A stretch of 64,000 nt of DNA from positions 1-64,000 of the forward strand of contig JACCIC010000353.1 of the NCBI GenBank assembly GCA_018907035.1, given 5' to 3'. Positions 50,696 through 64,000 of the stretch are shown here, one piece after another. The DNA is from Sycobia sp. Sy_11. Taxonomy: Eukaryota > Arthropoda > Insecta > Hymenoptera > Epichrysomallidae. Under the pieces are notes generated by a model. The model saw only the letters and a program-made list of their open reading frames with translations. It made no database searches and was not told where the DNA came from. Every line of letters starts with the position of its first letter. Within the stretch, counting starts at the first letter, position 1. A program made the position numbers and the translations under genes.

Positions 50696-53574
50696 ATATA
50701 TATACACATGTATATATGTGCATATGTAATGCTTCCCTGGCGCTTGGAACCTGTGCATCGGGCGCGCTTCGGCATTCCAAATAAGCTGAATAGAGGCTAT
50801 TTGGAAGTGGAGGTGGAGTTAGCTCGCGAAGATATCGCGAATACGAGAAGCGAATTTTCATGGAACGGGGCGAATTAAGTATCTTTTCCCGAGCTTAAAA
50901 TGCCGGGGGCTTCTGCGTAGTTGGCGCGAGTTATACGCGAGGTACAGGGGGTACGTGAAATAGGGGAATTAATGTTTTTAAATTAGATAATGGATTAAAA
51001 TTTAGATTCGTCACGTAGTAAGGAATAATGGGAACTGAGTAGCCGAAACGCAAGAGTTTAATTTAATCGCCACAATTGTACTATGATAATTAATATTTAA
51101 TTGACAGAGGCGAATAATAAAGATGAATATATTCAATAATTGTACATATAAATATCGATGAAGGTGTGCGGTATGCAATGAGAGTCAGTCAGTGCGATCT
51201 ATCCTCATTTTTTCGTAAAACAAAAACCATTTTTTGCAGGTTTTATGAACAGCGAACGATATAGGAGTGACCTTTCTATCTTAGTTTTTTATCATATATG
51301 TGACGTATAATAGCTACGCTTTTTATGTCGTTTTTTTTATATCCGACACATATTTCAGAGAGAGAGAGAGATATTTAAAGGAAGATGTATAGAAGTGGAT
51401 AAAATAGGATGTGTGAAAAATATACAATAAATTACCGGCTTGGAAGGAATAATGTATAATGTTTGTATATCATAGTTTAACGCATATCTTGGATAAAGTA
51501 AACTGTCATCTATAGAATATGTTAGAGCGGATCTTCATAGCCTGCAAAATGAAAGCCAATAGCGAAACATCCTAAAGAATAGTATGTACTAAATATTTGC
51601 ACTCGAGACGTTCGCGCTAGTATAATAATTCCTAATTTTAATTGGAAAACTATACAGAAATTGACTTGAGTATATATGTGTATATACATTTATACTATAT
51701 TGACCATAGCAATAGAAACGAAATCATCTTTAACGTTTGTTTTGCAATCGAATCCCTGTCCAAATTCCGCACCAATAAATTCAAAGGTTACAGGCAATGA
51801 ACAAGGAAACGAGTTCTATGGCGCTCCACTAGGCCATGCTGAATCGATGTATTTCTCGAACAATTTTCGAAATTCGAATACGTCCACGAACACGGTGGAG
51901 GGGTTGGAGATGTCGCGTCTCGCGCGCAGACACACGTTGCCGTCGCGACGCGACGCCTCGTTAATCAAGCCCCGCGCTCGCGGCATGTAATACGCGTGAT
52001 GGATTAAAAGCGTCTCCCTGTACTACTCATATCGCCTTTAAATTACTATTTTCCCCGTGCACGACTACGGGGGTTGGGCAGGTGGGAGGAAGCTAATTTT
52101 CCCGCAGACGGATTTTTCCCGGGGCGACGAAAAAATGTGACAAGCTGCGCATGCATCACCGATAGGCGTCGATGCTTTTTTTCTTCTCGCTACGGTTCAG
52201 GCACTGCGGTGGATGGGACTAAAGTGTATTTTCTTTTGCTAAGAAAATTTTCAAATTTCTCCATTAAAAGAGCTTAAATTTTCGCTGCGCAGGAAAAGGA
52301 TAGTTTTATATATATATAGACTTTATATATGCAGCTTTTTATCGAGCGGCAGAGGTTGTAAGGTCGATCGAGGAAGGCGGGGATTAGAAGCGGGTTAGGA
52401 AAAATTTGCAGGACGCCCCCCGCCCCTCGAGAAAGCTTGTTTTTTTACGATTTACGAGAAAAATGGCCCTCTTATTTGCCCGCATTAAATATCGAATCAA
52501 CTTTATTGTAATATCTTTTTATTCAGCGTAACTCGAGCCACTATACTCGCAAGGTTTTTTCAATAGAAGACATCTTTGAATCCAATTTTATTCACGCGTA
52601 AAGGTTGCCTTTTGACTAAATATACGGACAATTAAATTAAAGGAAACGTGGTAAAAGTTATTTTATTGGTGAATTTTTCTAATTAGTTGGAATTTTTTGC
52701 AAATTACAGACTTTTACTTCTGACAATCGTTTCAGTAGTTACGCCATTCTCAAAGAAAACCGTTCTATTTGTGTCCTACCATTTTATCATTTCATATACA
52801 CATTTTTCATGCAGACTCTTCAAATGTCATTTAATTTATTTCTATATTATTTATTCTTCTTTGAACATCCCATCACTGCCTGATGGATTGTGAGAAATAA
52901 AATTCTGTAATTTGTGACACTGTCTAAATGCTGTTGTTTTAGTTTAATATTATTTTATGAAAGCATATTTCACAGAGTCTATAGCGACTATTTTAACAAA
53001 CATAATTGTTTTGTCTTTCAATTTCAATTGATATTATCTTTGCTTACAATACCCATGAGATAGCACATGTTCGGCAATTCTCCATCAAATTCCCAAAAAT
53101 TTGCTAAATTTTCTCGTACATTTTTTAACGCGACAGTTAGCTTATTGTATCTAGTATCATCAGATATCGCTAACTTCAGAATCCAAAGTGATGGGACGTC
53201 GCATATGGTCGAAAAAAGAACTGAATTCAGCAGCGAACTTTACGCGACGGTATATTTTCATTGTACACAATACGAATAGTTTACTCGTAGCTTATTGCTT
53301 TTCAATAGAATTAAAAACGGTATAGCTCGGCATCGATCGTGCCGGATTGTTCAATTTTAAAGACTATCGTTGCAATGCCGTAAACGCAATAAAAAAATTG
53401 CTCACATATCGTTTCTAGTTGCGTTTTCGAAATAAACGAGCCAAGCAAGACTCTGCAGCGAAAGAAAGACGCAGGTGCGCTTCGAATAAATGTTTTTATT
53501 TTCTCTTCGTTTCTATTTTTGATCGACAGTCGGCGAGCGTAATGCTGCAGCTCTCTCATCCGCATATATATATA

Positions 53575-53578
<4 letters not shown>

Positions 53579-53608
<30 letters not shown>
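53579..53608. repeat. (TA)n microsatellite
   Basis: Uninterrupted TA run of 30 bases. Confidence 0.9.
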
Positions 53609-53609
<1 letters not shown>

Positions 53610-54079
53610 GAGTGAGTATCAACACGGGAGAGTGAAAAAAAGGCCAATCTAGCCAACCGCGCCACCCTCCCCCCGAAACGCCGCTCTCGCTCCGCTAACG
53701 TATTACATCCTAACGTTATTCGCGCGAAAGCGATTTTTTTTCGCGAAACATCCATCGCTCCCCTCGGACCCCGCCACCTCCGCCACTATCCCACTTGCTG
53801 CTCCACGCTCCCCCAATACCATCCGCTCTCCCATTCCACTTTATTTCATCCTCCTGTCCCCTATACGAATTTTTTTACCCCCCACCCCCACCCTCCAACC
53901 GTCCCATCGTCCGTCAGCTGCGCGCCCGCGTATCCACTCCTGGGAATCGACGAATTTGATTCAGCCCTCTCGGTGCGCGTGGCGGAGGCCCGTGGAAATT
54001 TTTGCCGATCGCTAATGCGATATCCCCCGCGTCCTGCATATATATCTATACGCGCGTGTGCGTGTGTGCGTATGATTGG

Positions 54080-54120
54080 GTGTGTGTGTGTGTGTGTGTG
54101 CGTGTGCGTGTGCGTGTGTG
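54080..54120. repeat. (GT)n microsatellite
   Basis: GT repeats with regularly spaced CG interruptions in the right half. Confidence 0.9.
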
Positions 54121-54353
54121 TTTGTCAGATACACGAGGCTTATACATAAAAGATTTTCCGATTGGCCCAAAGTGAATAGGAGCTTTCGTCACATAAATAA
54201 TGTATCCGTTCTTCCCTTTGTCTCTCAGTCGCCGGTGTATCGACGGATCCCCCCCCTACTGCTTTCTCCTTCTTTGCAATTTACTCGGTCGCTTATTGGA
54301 CTCTTTCGGCAATACCTTTTTTGTTCTTCTTTTATACGCGGAAATGGACGCTG

Positions 54354-54355
<2 letters not shown>

Positions 54356-54403
<48 letters not shown>
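54356..54403. repeat. (TA)n microsatellite
   Basis: Uninterrupted TA run of 48 bases. Confidence 0.95.
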
Positions 54404-54407
<4 letters not shown>

Positions 54408-55381
54408 CTTTATTATTGAGTCGTATAGCGTAAAAGTTTGCTCTTTCTATTCGTGTATTCGCTGTGGCAATAATTCAAAGTATTGATAAATATAGCAGCC
54501 GTGCTTTACCGTTATAATCGTATGAGTCTCCATCCGCCTTGATTTAATGTACGATAAAAATAACGAAAATTATAGACACTTATTATTATTATTTTTAACG
54601 TTTCATTGCAGCTAAGACATTACAATGCAAATGCAATTTCTTTCGGTATAATAAATAATCTAATTATACGTTGCCAATCGGATTAAAAGCTGCCCCATTG
54701 GCCAGTCGTAAATACTCTCTTTTATCAAGAAATTTCAATATTGTTTATTAGATATGCGGATCCAATTACAATAAATGCGATCGATCACTGCGCTTAACGG
54801 AATACAGCCCTCTCTCCAATCTCCCTCCCTCGACCCGACGGCTTCTCTAACGCTGCGGCGATAGCGTCCCCTGCGTAAAAGCAAATTTTGCGACTTATCG
54901 CGGGCGCGTCTCCGTCGCTCGCGTCGAGAATCGTTCGATTATACGCGGCGCATGGAAAAATTGACGTAAACCGGCCGTTCGCCGAGGCTCGCTTGAATTA
55001 TTAACCGGGCAGCGGATATTAATGTTCCTCCCCCGCTTCGATGATGCACGGATTTTACGGCTGCAGAATAGCGAGAGAGAAGCCCAGACGCGTCGCTGCT
55101 CCCGGCACCATCGCCATTATACGCGCGTTACAGGTGGCGCGACGAGCGCGCCTTATATATATATATATAATACTTATATACACGTTATATACACGCCTCG
55201 GTTTGAACCTAATGGAATAGCCTGTATCTTTCAATTTTGCCACTGATAGGGCAATAAGGATGCGCATAATTCTCTTCATGTACATAAAAAATGGCTTAAA
55301 ACGATTTTATTCCATCATTCTGGACTTCCAAAGTAAGAGCTTTTATTAAAAAAGAACTGCATTAAGTGAGAAGAGAGAGAT

Positions 55382-55384
<3 letters not shown>

Positions 55385-55434
<50 letters not shown>
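55385..55434. repeat. (GA)n microsatellite
   Basis: Uninterrupted GA run of 50 bases. Confidence 0.95.
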
Positions 55435-55440
<6 letters not shown>

Positions 55441-58400
55441 TAGAGAGAGATGAGAGAGAAAGTCCTCGGTATAAAACGCATACTCGCGCGAATAATACAA
55501 TTCGTTGCAATTTCAAAAATGCGCTGTGCACGTTTCCCATATCCTGTCTCGACGTCACCGAATCCGAATAATTCGTTAGGGGCGAAAAGCTTTACCATTT
55601 AGAGGATGCGAAACTCTGAAATTTTCGCTTCGATTTTACTCGTGTTTCTATATAGTCAATGCCTCTCTCTCTCTCTCTCTCTCGTGCCCACTCTGGCTTC
55701 GTTTGAAAGCGAATTCAATTTCTTAGTTTTTCACGTGCGTTAGTATTTGTTATATAAACTATATGTGTATCAGTATAGTATTCGTGTCGTTGTTATTTAT
55801 AACATATACGCTCGATAATTTATGAGACTATAAATTTACGTGAACCTAAGGTATCAGCCGATTTACTATAAGTCCAACTTTCTCTATAGATATGAGAATG
55901 AGAATTGATTATCGAAAAAGTGAACACAAGAACTGTTTCTAGAACCTTTCATGTGGTAAGTGCGTACTAATAGAATTCCTCTTTGTTCGTTTATACGACA
56001 GATAACTTTATTGAAATAATTTAAAAGATAAAAGGGAGGTGGATAGGCATCTCCTCGGGATTGATCTCTATCTATCTTTTAAAACTTCGTAGATTTTACA
56101 GTTTTAAAACTTACTTTAACACTTAGTTAGTTAAATGAAATGGAATTTATTTCTTTACTTATTATGTTTCGCATTATTTTAATATTTCATAGTAATATTT
56201 CATTAAATATTTTACTATTTAATATTTCAATCGATTATCTTAAAAATGTATTTTATCATAATAACTATTAAAGCTAAATACGTTCTCATCTGTCTGGCCG
56301 ATACTCGTGAATTTCCCGCAGAGCGCTCCAGATCTACGGTCGACTCTATAGAGCGTTTTAGGTATGTTTCGATCAATCGCGCTGCTAGAAGCCTCTAGTA
56401 CGGATTCAAAAGGGCCCGGAGGAGGAATGGGAGAAAAGGACTTCAAACGGGAGTTACGGGCATCGCTCGGGCGTCCAAGAGGAGGCCTCGGGACGGTCTG
56501 TCGCATCTATAATATACAGCAACCGAAACAACCGCTTCAGCTTGCTTGCGTTGAGTTGTACACACATGTCTGCAAGCGTACGTATCTCTACTTGGCTTGC
56601 GGTCGTGTGCGCATGCGAGGCTTCAGTTTGGACAGGCATGATTACAGGCGAATTAGATCGTGTAATTTTCCCAACACTGTTTTATGGCCGTACATCGTGT
56701 TAAGCTCCCTATCAATAAGCTTTTCAATCACTGATATAATAAAAAAATCACGACTTAAGTACTTTATATCGTTTTAATTTATATTTTTCCTTCGAGACAA
56801 TCTTATTTGATAAAACGAATTAGAACAATTTACAATTCAAAGATTTCTAATCCCCGATATCGTTCAAGATTACGTCGAGGCATAAATTTGAAGCTTAAAA
56901 AATCAGGGTATACCTTTAACGTGAATTAAAATTCGGTTAAACTAATGTCGAATGAGAAAATGATAATTTTTGTGTAACTACAGATAACGTATTGTAACGC
57001 AATGGCCTATAATCTTCCAGAACACCACGATGTTACGTAATCGGGAGCTAATTCTAAAATAATCCCAACCGAAAAGCTAAGGAATCATTTTACTTCAATT
57101 CCGTATCCTCTTAATCCTATATCCACATACACACCGTTATCAGAGTTTCGTCACCTTTCTCACTACACATTCTATGTAAATATATTTAAAACATTCAAAA
57201 TTCTCCGTCAATCGACTTTTAGCTAGATTGAAAAAAAGGCTGCTATCAAGTCAACATTTTCTTCTATTGAACCAAGAAAATTATTTTGCTTAAATTGACA
57301 AAGTTTATGCAAGAAGAATCCATTTAAATCAAACCACGTGGTCTTAAGTCCAGTGAATATTTTCTTGATTTAAAAAAATGTTTTACTCGATATAGAAAAA
57401 GTAAATATTTACTTTCGAATAGAACAGATTTTTTTGGTGTCTGTATATAAAAAGACTTTTTAAACTATATTAAAATCACATACGATAGTATCCGACACTC
57501 TTTAACCAAATTGAAATTCATTCCATCGATTTAACTTGACAAAAGATCGAAAAACTGCCCTCCAATCCCCACCCTCATTGAATGATAAAAAAAAACACTT
57601 ATACTCGGAAATTCTTGCGAAACGCGTCCGGCACCTGCCTTTCCCCGACTATAAAGCCGAATTACGACTAAAAAAAAGTAACGGACGGCAGAGGACCGAG
57701 GAGAGAGAGAGAGAGAGATAGAGAACACGCTGAATCACAACGAGGACGATAGCGACTCTTTTACTGCCCTTGGACGCGCGCGCCAGCTTTCGCGCTCTCG
57801 TGGGCTGCATGCGGGCGTGTCACGCAATACGCCGTAGAAATTCCCCGAGACTGGTAGCTAGCGCAGGGGACATAACGGGCTGAGAGAGATAGAGAGAGAA
57901 TGAGAGAGAGAGTGAGAGAGGGAGAGAGCCTCCCTATATAACCGTCGACCCCGAAGGATAGGTGGAGGACAAAATAGCCGCCGGTAAATGTCATTTGACG
58001 GAGAACAGAGAGGGCCGAGGCCGTGAAATATCACGATCGGAAGTGGCCCCTTCGCGGTTCCACGTCGGGCGCGCGACCGGCCGCGCATATACCGAGCGAT
58101 TAACGAGCGCGTAAAAATTGAACCTGGCTGACTGAGCCAGCCCCCCTCCACCGGTTCCCCCGCTCCATCCCGACAGGCGTATAAAAGAGAAGGGAAGAAA
58201 ATCGAAGCGCGGGAGTCGCGACCAGCGCGGCCGTGCAATTAATGGTCCTCCTGTGCGATCATTTAGGGCGAGGAGGACACGGAGACGCGCTGGGACTTAA
58301 AAAGAGGACGGTGGAGTCGTGTGAGAAAATGGGACGAAAGGGCGGAAAAGAGAAAGAGGGATCATTGAATTTCCCGTCGTTATTATTCATTGCGCGCGGC

Positions 58401-59570
58401 GCCCTTCCTTTTTTTTCTCCCCCCGCGAGTCGGTCGCTCGACTTTCTTTTATTATTTCGAAGAGGCGCGGAGAGGGAAGGGGGCAGGGACGAAGGCGCGC
58501 GAGGAGCGACGGAAGGCGAATAACGTCTCCCGAGGACGCGCTGCAGTTTACGGCTCTACTTACCGCGCTGAACCTCCGGAACGGCGACTATACCCCGGAA
58601 GGGACGGCGATGGCGCCGTAAGCTTTCGTAAACGCACGAAAATTTGCGCGCAGGGGAATTTTTACTGCGTTTTGACAGATCCCAAAATTTCTTTTCGTTT
58701 TTCTTTAATTTCAATAGTTTATTATAGATCATATACGAGAGTTGGCGAATCGGAATTTTACTACCGATGGAGCAAATGTGAAATTAAATTTTGTAATAAA
58801 TCGATAAGTACAATTTTTCAAATTTTATGGGAATGATTAAAGATGTAGGAAATAGTTTTATGCAGGCACAGAGATAATTGTTTAAAATATGAAGATTTTT
58901 ATGAGAATATTAATAAAACGATAATATTAAGATAAAACAAAAAAAAACGATAATATTTTGACTTCAAAATCGCAACTTTTATATTGTATAAAATACAATC
59001 TACAACTAGGAACTTTTGTCTTGTCCATTTCGTATCTTTAGAAATCTCGTAATTTGGGTTTTGTTACGAATAAGTTTATTTTGAACGTAAAAGAAGTTAA
59101 AATATTACTACGTATGTACTGAAGCATATATGCTTTAAGTTGCGTAAAAATGTTGAGATTTTTATAAGTAAAAATAAGTAGAAAAATAATGTGTTCAAAT
59201 TCTCTGAAGCTAATATTGGCTCATAATTTGATCGACATAAATGTCAACTAGAAACGATGGATTCTCCAAATAAATACGTTTCAAATGCATATTTTGCAAT
59301 AATTATAATAATTATACAAAATTTTAATTTATAATTAAAATTTCAGAATGTTAATTTACGTTTGTAGAACTATAGCTAGATGAATCAAATAAATGTTTAA
59401 ATGAGTAGAGGATTTCATGAAAATTGTAAGAAATGTTAATTAATCGTATAAAAATTTATTTAATTTTATTGCTACAGTATTAATACATACGAATTAATTT
59501 TATTTTATTACTAATAATGTACAGATATACAAGAAACATGAAACATTTTTGACAGCAAACGTGCGTACAT

Positions 59571-59576
59571 TTTATT
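59571..59576 (-). terminator. Poly(A) signal of the Kazal-type gene
   Basis: A canonical AATAAA on the minus strand lies about 78 bases past the exon-3 stop codon. It fits a short 3' UTR and supports ending the gene in exon 3. Confidence 0.6.
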
Positions 59577-59653
59577 GTAGTTTTCAAAACTTAAGATAAT
59601 ATTGCCGAATACTGTTACATCACGTATCCTGAAGATGCTCCGTACTATTACTT

Positions 59654-60189
59654 CTAGATAGTACATCGACCTTTATTAACAATTCTAATATCTAAAAAAG
59701 ACAGTAGACATTTAAATAAAATTGATTTTCTGTAAAACACAAAGTAATTGGATATTAAAAAAAAAATTATATCGTCTTAAAATCAAAAACATTCTCCCAA
59801 AAAGAACCGTTTTCTTAAAAAGATAGAAATGAAATATAATTTGCTTAGACGTGAGGAACGTCTAGATATTTTTCAACAGCACTTACGCAATCCTTTGCAT
59901 TTGCTCATACACTTCAACTGATTCGGGTTTCTGTAAGTGAGCCCGTCACTTCCGCAAACCAGCTGTTTGGCCGAGACGATCGGACACTTGCAGCTTTTAG
60001 AAATTTTAAGCCTGCTCGATTCGGTGCACGCGTCAATACCAAGCGACGCTAAAATAACTAAAACGCGTATTGTTAGCGAATATCGTCTGGTTGAAATGGT
60101 CGCGAAACGTTCACGTGGACAAGGATTCGTAATTAGTCGCACTAGAAGTACTTACTGCAAATTATGAAGATGAACCGTAACTTGAACAT
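59654..60189 (-). CDS. Secreted Kazal-type serine protease inhibitor-like peptide, three exons
   Basis: Exons on the minus strand are 60189-60156, 60057-59887 and 59691-59654, giving an 80-residue product. Both introns (98 and 195 bp) join in phase 1. Donors are GTAAGT; acceptors end in ttttag and in a strong pyrimidine tract followed by AG. Residues 1-21 form a signal peptide (MFKLR, then a hydrophobic core ending LGIDA). The mature part holds CKCP at 34-37, VCGSDG at 45-50, TYRN at 52-55 and, from exon 3, the closing NKGRC at 74-78. These are the Kazal landmarks. Oddities: the fourth Kazal cysteine is Asn57, an extra Cys lies at 65 and another at 22, so the mature peptide has seven cysteines. 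The loop between Cys36 and Cys46 has nine residues against the usual seven. Ile38 sits at the P1 position, which would suggest a hydrophobic target site if it inhibits at all. Such proteins act extracellularly on serine proteases or as structural or antimicrobial peptides. The exact role is unknown. Confidence 0.85.
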
Positions 60190-60283
60190 TTTTTTTTCTA
60201 TACGTCGAGCCAAGAGTAGTTCTAAAATTCCTTCGGTAAGAAACGAATCAAGACTATTATTTGTGGCAAACGAAACTACGTCT

Positions 60284-60291
60284 TTTATATA
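60284..60291 (-). promoter_or_regulatory. TATA box of the Kazal-type gene
   Basis: On the minus strand the sequence reads TATATAAA, about 95 bases before the start codon at 60189. Transcription would then begin near 60255-60260, giving a 5' leader of roughly 70 bases. The position is inferred from the motif alone. Confidence 0.55.
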
Positions 60292-60429
60292 TTCGTCGTT
60301 TACTCCCATTCTCTACGCAAACACGTTGAGATTATCTATGCATTCTACTACAGTTACTAAAACTATGCTTTTAATGAAACTTGATGTTTCTACGTATTCT
60401 TATCAAATAATCAAACCATAAATGATGTG

Positions 60430-62002
60430 ATTAAGGGGACACACTACTTTTGAATTACCAACAAAACATTTGAAATATATTATACATATTATATCTAAAA
60501 CTTATCTTTTCTACCATAAGTAGATGTTATTACTTATGATTTGATTTTTTTTAGATGTATTTCATTCCAGATGATTTGAAATTATAATAGAAAGTATTTG
60601 TAGAACCCTAATGAACTGTCCTAGAAAAACATAAATTTTGGTACAAAAGGAAGAAATTTTATTTCAGCAAATAGAAAAAGAAATTAAAAATATAAATGTT
60701 TCAAAATTAATTCACTAAAGAGACAATAATTTGTTTATAACGCTTTTCCTATATGTTCAAATTGAATTCTCGCTGTTCATATCACAACATTTATTTAACA
60801 AAACGTCCTCAATTCATTTATTACGTCCTACAGTAGCTTCAACGAATCATCTCGTTATCAACAAGCCTAGTTCAGCATAAGTTTTATGTACAATATAACA
60901 TATTATTATATATTATCTATTATTTGTTATCTGTTACAATCTTTAATACAGATCCTTATGAAATTAAACAATTAGTAACATCGTTCTAAGTACAATTGAC
61001 AAATTCGCGAGAATTTTAAGAATATGAAATGTGTATTCTTTTGAATGTTCACATTACAGAGGGATCGTGTGTTTTGCAAATATTTACAATGAGCCTCGCG
61101 AATGAATTTTTTACGAATAATGCCGCAAATCTTGTCGGTCATATTTACTAAACTCAAACACAAAGTTTTATGAACTATACACGGGTGAACCGGAAAAGTA
61201 TGTAGAACTACACTTAGCTGATTCAGTAAGTAAACAGGGGGAAGAGCAGGATAGCTGGATAAAATGCGATAACGCGTTGATAAAGTGATGTTTGAAACAA
61301 AAATGAGAATACGAAAATTAAAAAATCAGACTGCTTTGGATGGTTTTTTCCTCAAATTTTTAAAAAACTTTCCGAGACATTGATCCGATACATCGTCACA
61401 ATTTATTAATGCAGATTCCTTGAAGCCGAACCATTAATAATCACCATGGAAGAATAATTGGCAATAAATTTGTACAGAATTATACTATCAAATATTCGAT
61501 CATTCTAAGGGATCCCATAACATCCCATAACATCCGTCCCACCCATTCATGAATGAACGATTGTGACGATAATCGCGCTGAAGCTCCTCGTGTACGCTTT
61601 CACTATTAATTCGCCAGCAATGAATATTCGTTCGGTCAATTTTATCAGAAATGAAAGAGAGGCGCAACAACTCGTACGGCTGCTCGATATGGATATCGAG
61701 CCCGCGGAAAGTGCGCGGCGCCTCCTTATAGGACGGTAATAAATGGTCTTGGCGAATAATAACGGTTATTGAAAGGAAATTCCGCGTGCGCCCGAGATAT
61801 GAAAGAGTTTTGAAACTCGTCCCCTCCGCGACCCGCCGGCTCTTTCCCCGTTCTCGAGGGGGCATTAGCCCAGTTCCCGGAGCTCTAAGGCCGAGACGTG
61901 ACTTTAACCTCCACCCCGGCCCCTTCGTCGACTCTCTTATAACCCCCGGGCGACTTTTCTGCCTCCTTCTCCTCTCTCTTTCGCGCTCTATTCTCTACCG
62001 AG

Positions 62003-62038
<36 letters not shown>

Positions 62039-64000
62039 CTGTCTACCCAATCGGAAAGTAGCACCGGATAATGGCTATTCGGATAACGAGTCCATTTATC
62101 TTCTCGAGGCTCGCGCTCCTCTTCTGTACGATCCACCTTGCGACGCGGGTCGATCGAATTTGACGAGGAAACGAGATGATATACTTGGAAGAGAGATGCT
62201 GAAAGATCTTGTCTTCATGGAGTTACAGGTCGTGTGCTGTTCCCGAATATGTGGAACAAAAAAGAGGAAATGGAGCGATAATCGAATATTGTTGGTAGAA
62301 CGGTGAAAATTTTCAAGTATATTAAACATTTTATCACCTTTCGATAATCCACCTGGTCGTTACGGTTATGAAGTTACCAACATCTAAACTAGTATTTTAC
62401 CGATAATTAACTTTAACCGAGCAGCTTTTATCAAAAAATTCCAATGGTTTTGGTGAAAGCTATTTAGATGGACAATATTGGTGTAGCATAATGTGTCATA
62501 ATCAGTAAGCGACTGAAACTGTCAAGTAAAGGCCACCACGTACGGGCGGTGCATAAGGTCCAGATTATGCGAAGTAACTTTGATTATTAACAACATGAGT
62601 CATCTGGAATTTTCGAATGGAAGAGCGTTATTCCATTCTTAAGATGACGTTCTTTCTCACTATAAAGTTAGTAATTATTTAGCCCCAAAAATGCGGGTTT
62701 TCATTAAAATTTTTTTTTCTACAGTTATAATCCAAAAATGAATAAGAGAAGACGATCTTGGAATTCAAAAAGCATTAGATCCTAAAACTTTCCAGGACTC
62801 CATTTAATGGTAATCAGAGTTATCTCGTTCTTGTTCTTTTTGTCCAAATCCATGACCCACATCTGATGTCCTCCATGTTAGCCCTAACATTACATATACT
62901 TGTTTACAACTTTCACAAATACTATATATATATATGCTTTACAATCGTACGACTCCGATACTCCCTCAAACAATCGTCCACAGCAAGCCCACAAGGACTG
63001 TCCCCTACACAAGCGGCTGGTACTCCCAGAGGAGAATTATATATATATCCCTCGCTAACCTCTGAGTATCCCCTTCGGAATAACTTTTCACCCGCGGCCG
63101 AACATCCGAACCGAATTGACCGTGAGAAGCGCAACTCTGGACTAACGCTTTCCAACGTGAGAGTTCCTTTTTCTATAAAAGCTAATAGAGCTGGTTGGTT
63201 ATATATGCTTAGCGTTTTCGCGCAGTAACACACAAAACGATTTAACGCTTTAGCGAATGAGAATGGACTTGACCAATAATAAGAGAAATAGATTGTACGA
63301 AGATGAAAGAAAACGGAATTATGAAGTTATTTAGACAAATTTTTATATTATTTGTTAAATCTTTTTATGAATTATAAAAGCGCTCGTGGAAATTTTACTT
63401 TTCAGCCTTACATAAAATAATTCATTTCATTACAGATCATATAGCATTCAACTGTTCTGAATTTTCGAGTAAAATATGAATCTCAATTTACAGAATAGCA
63501 TTGTCTTCGTGATGTAGATCAAAGTTGCATTTATATTCTATTTATAGCTTTCACTTTGTGAAATCATATATTCAATAATATGTATATCTGAAACTAATCT
63601 TGTACAGAAAATACATATTTAATGATCCGAAGCAACAACAGATATATCGGAAGTGGAAGATAATCAGTTTTTAAGATATGCTTGTTATATTTTAGGATGA
63701 GTAATGATACGAGAAAAAACTGCTAATATACAATACGCTGTCATAAGTACTAGAACTTGAAATTTGCTTTCATTTTAGATACTGAAATACCATAGTGCAC
63801 GATACAAATTCTAGGAAATTCTGCAGAAATGTGACATTTAGATTTTATAATTATGTCTCGCATTTGTTGCAAACAGCCTTCATATCTATATACCCCAAAA
63901 TGTACGATGAAGTAAACTGCTAAAACTATATGAAAAAATTAATTTATAAATATACAAATTTGGAAAATGAGAGAAATGTTGAAATGCAAGTATGGTATTA
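60430..64000. other. Non-coding stretch upstream of the Kazal gene
   Basis: AT-rich except for a GC-richer patch at 61660-62160 that includes a CT microsatellite. A ten-base unit, tcccataaca, is tandemly doubled at 61513-61532. No gene was recognised. Confidence 0.5.
62007..62035. repeat. (CT)n microsatellite
   Basis: Pure CT run of 29 bases. Confidence 0.9.

Larger units (their letters stand above)
46170..59560. other. Non-coding stretch
   Basis: GC-rich, pyrimidine-rich DNA at 47000-47540 and 47880-48900; AT-rich DNA at 48950-50160 and 56100-57500; CpG-rich patches at 53640-54050, 54790-55150 and 57740-58680. Many microsatellites. No splice-bounded frame stood out. Confidence 0.45.

Noticed and set aside
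58535..58580. Minus-strand donor GCG|GTAAGTAG with an upstream acceptor-like site
   Set aside because: The implied exon is 24 bases, with no supporting promoter or partner exon.

Overview
This is a gene-poor stretch of an insect nuclear genome, most likely from an ant or another hymenopteran. That is an inference. It rests on AT-rich DNA broken by CpG-rich blocks, very many long (TA)n and (GA)n/(CT)n tracts, decayed mariner, hAT and BEL/Pao-like relics, and one gene with short spliceosomal introns and a TATA box. There is no bacterial-style gene organisation, rRNA or CRISPR array, and I see no convincing functional tRNA gene.

Layout. 1-4.4 kb: a candidate minus-strand exon, a C-rich block with a 57-bp perfect direct repeat, several (TA)n arrays, and a good minus-strand exon candidate at 3.9 kb. 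4.4-11.1 kb: non-coding, alternating GC-rich and AT-rich segments. 11.2-12.2 kb: a broken mariner transposase half followed at once by a 363-bp imperfect palindrome. 16.0-17.5 kb: a tRNA-derived SINE with 13-bp target-site duplications, a possible first coding exon on the plus strand, and an LTR-like segment. 17.5-19.5 kb: three minus-strand exon-like islands whose splice phases fit together. 27.5-28.1 kb: a BEL/Pao-like relic. 31.6-32.4 kb: a decayed hAT element. 33-36 kb and 47-49 kb: CpG-rich, pyrimidine-tract-rich DNA. 45.6-46.2 kb: an unrecognised 178-codon open frame. 59.6-60.3 kb: the one gene I can reconstruct completely, a three-exon minus-strand gene for an 80-residue secreted Kazal-type protein, with TATA box, canonical splice sites and a poly(A) signal.

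Most apparent open frames in the window are (TA)n or (CT)n tracts read as Tyr-Ile or Ser-Leu, and I left them out. Apart from the Kazal gene, coding calls here are exon candidates that need transcript evidence. No pathway links them.
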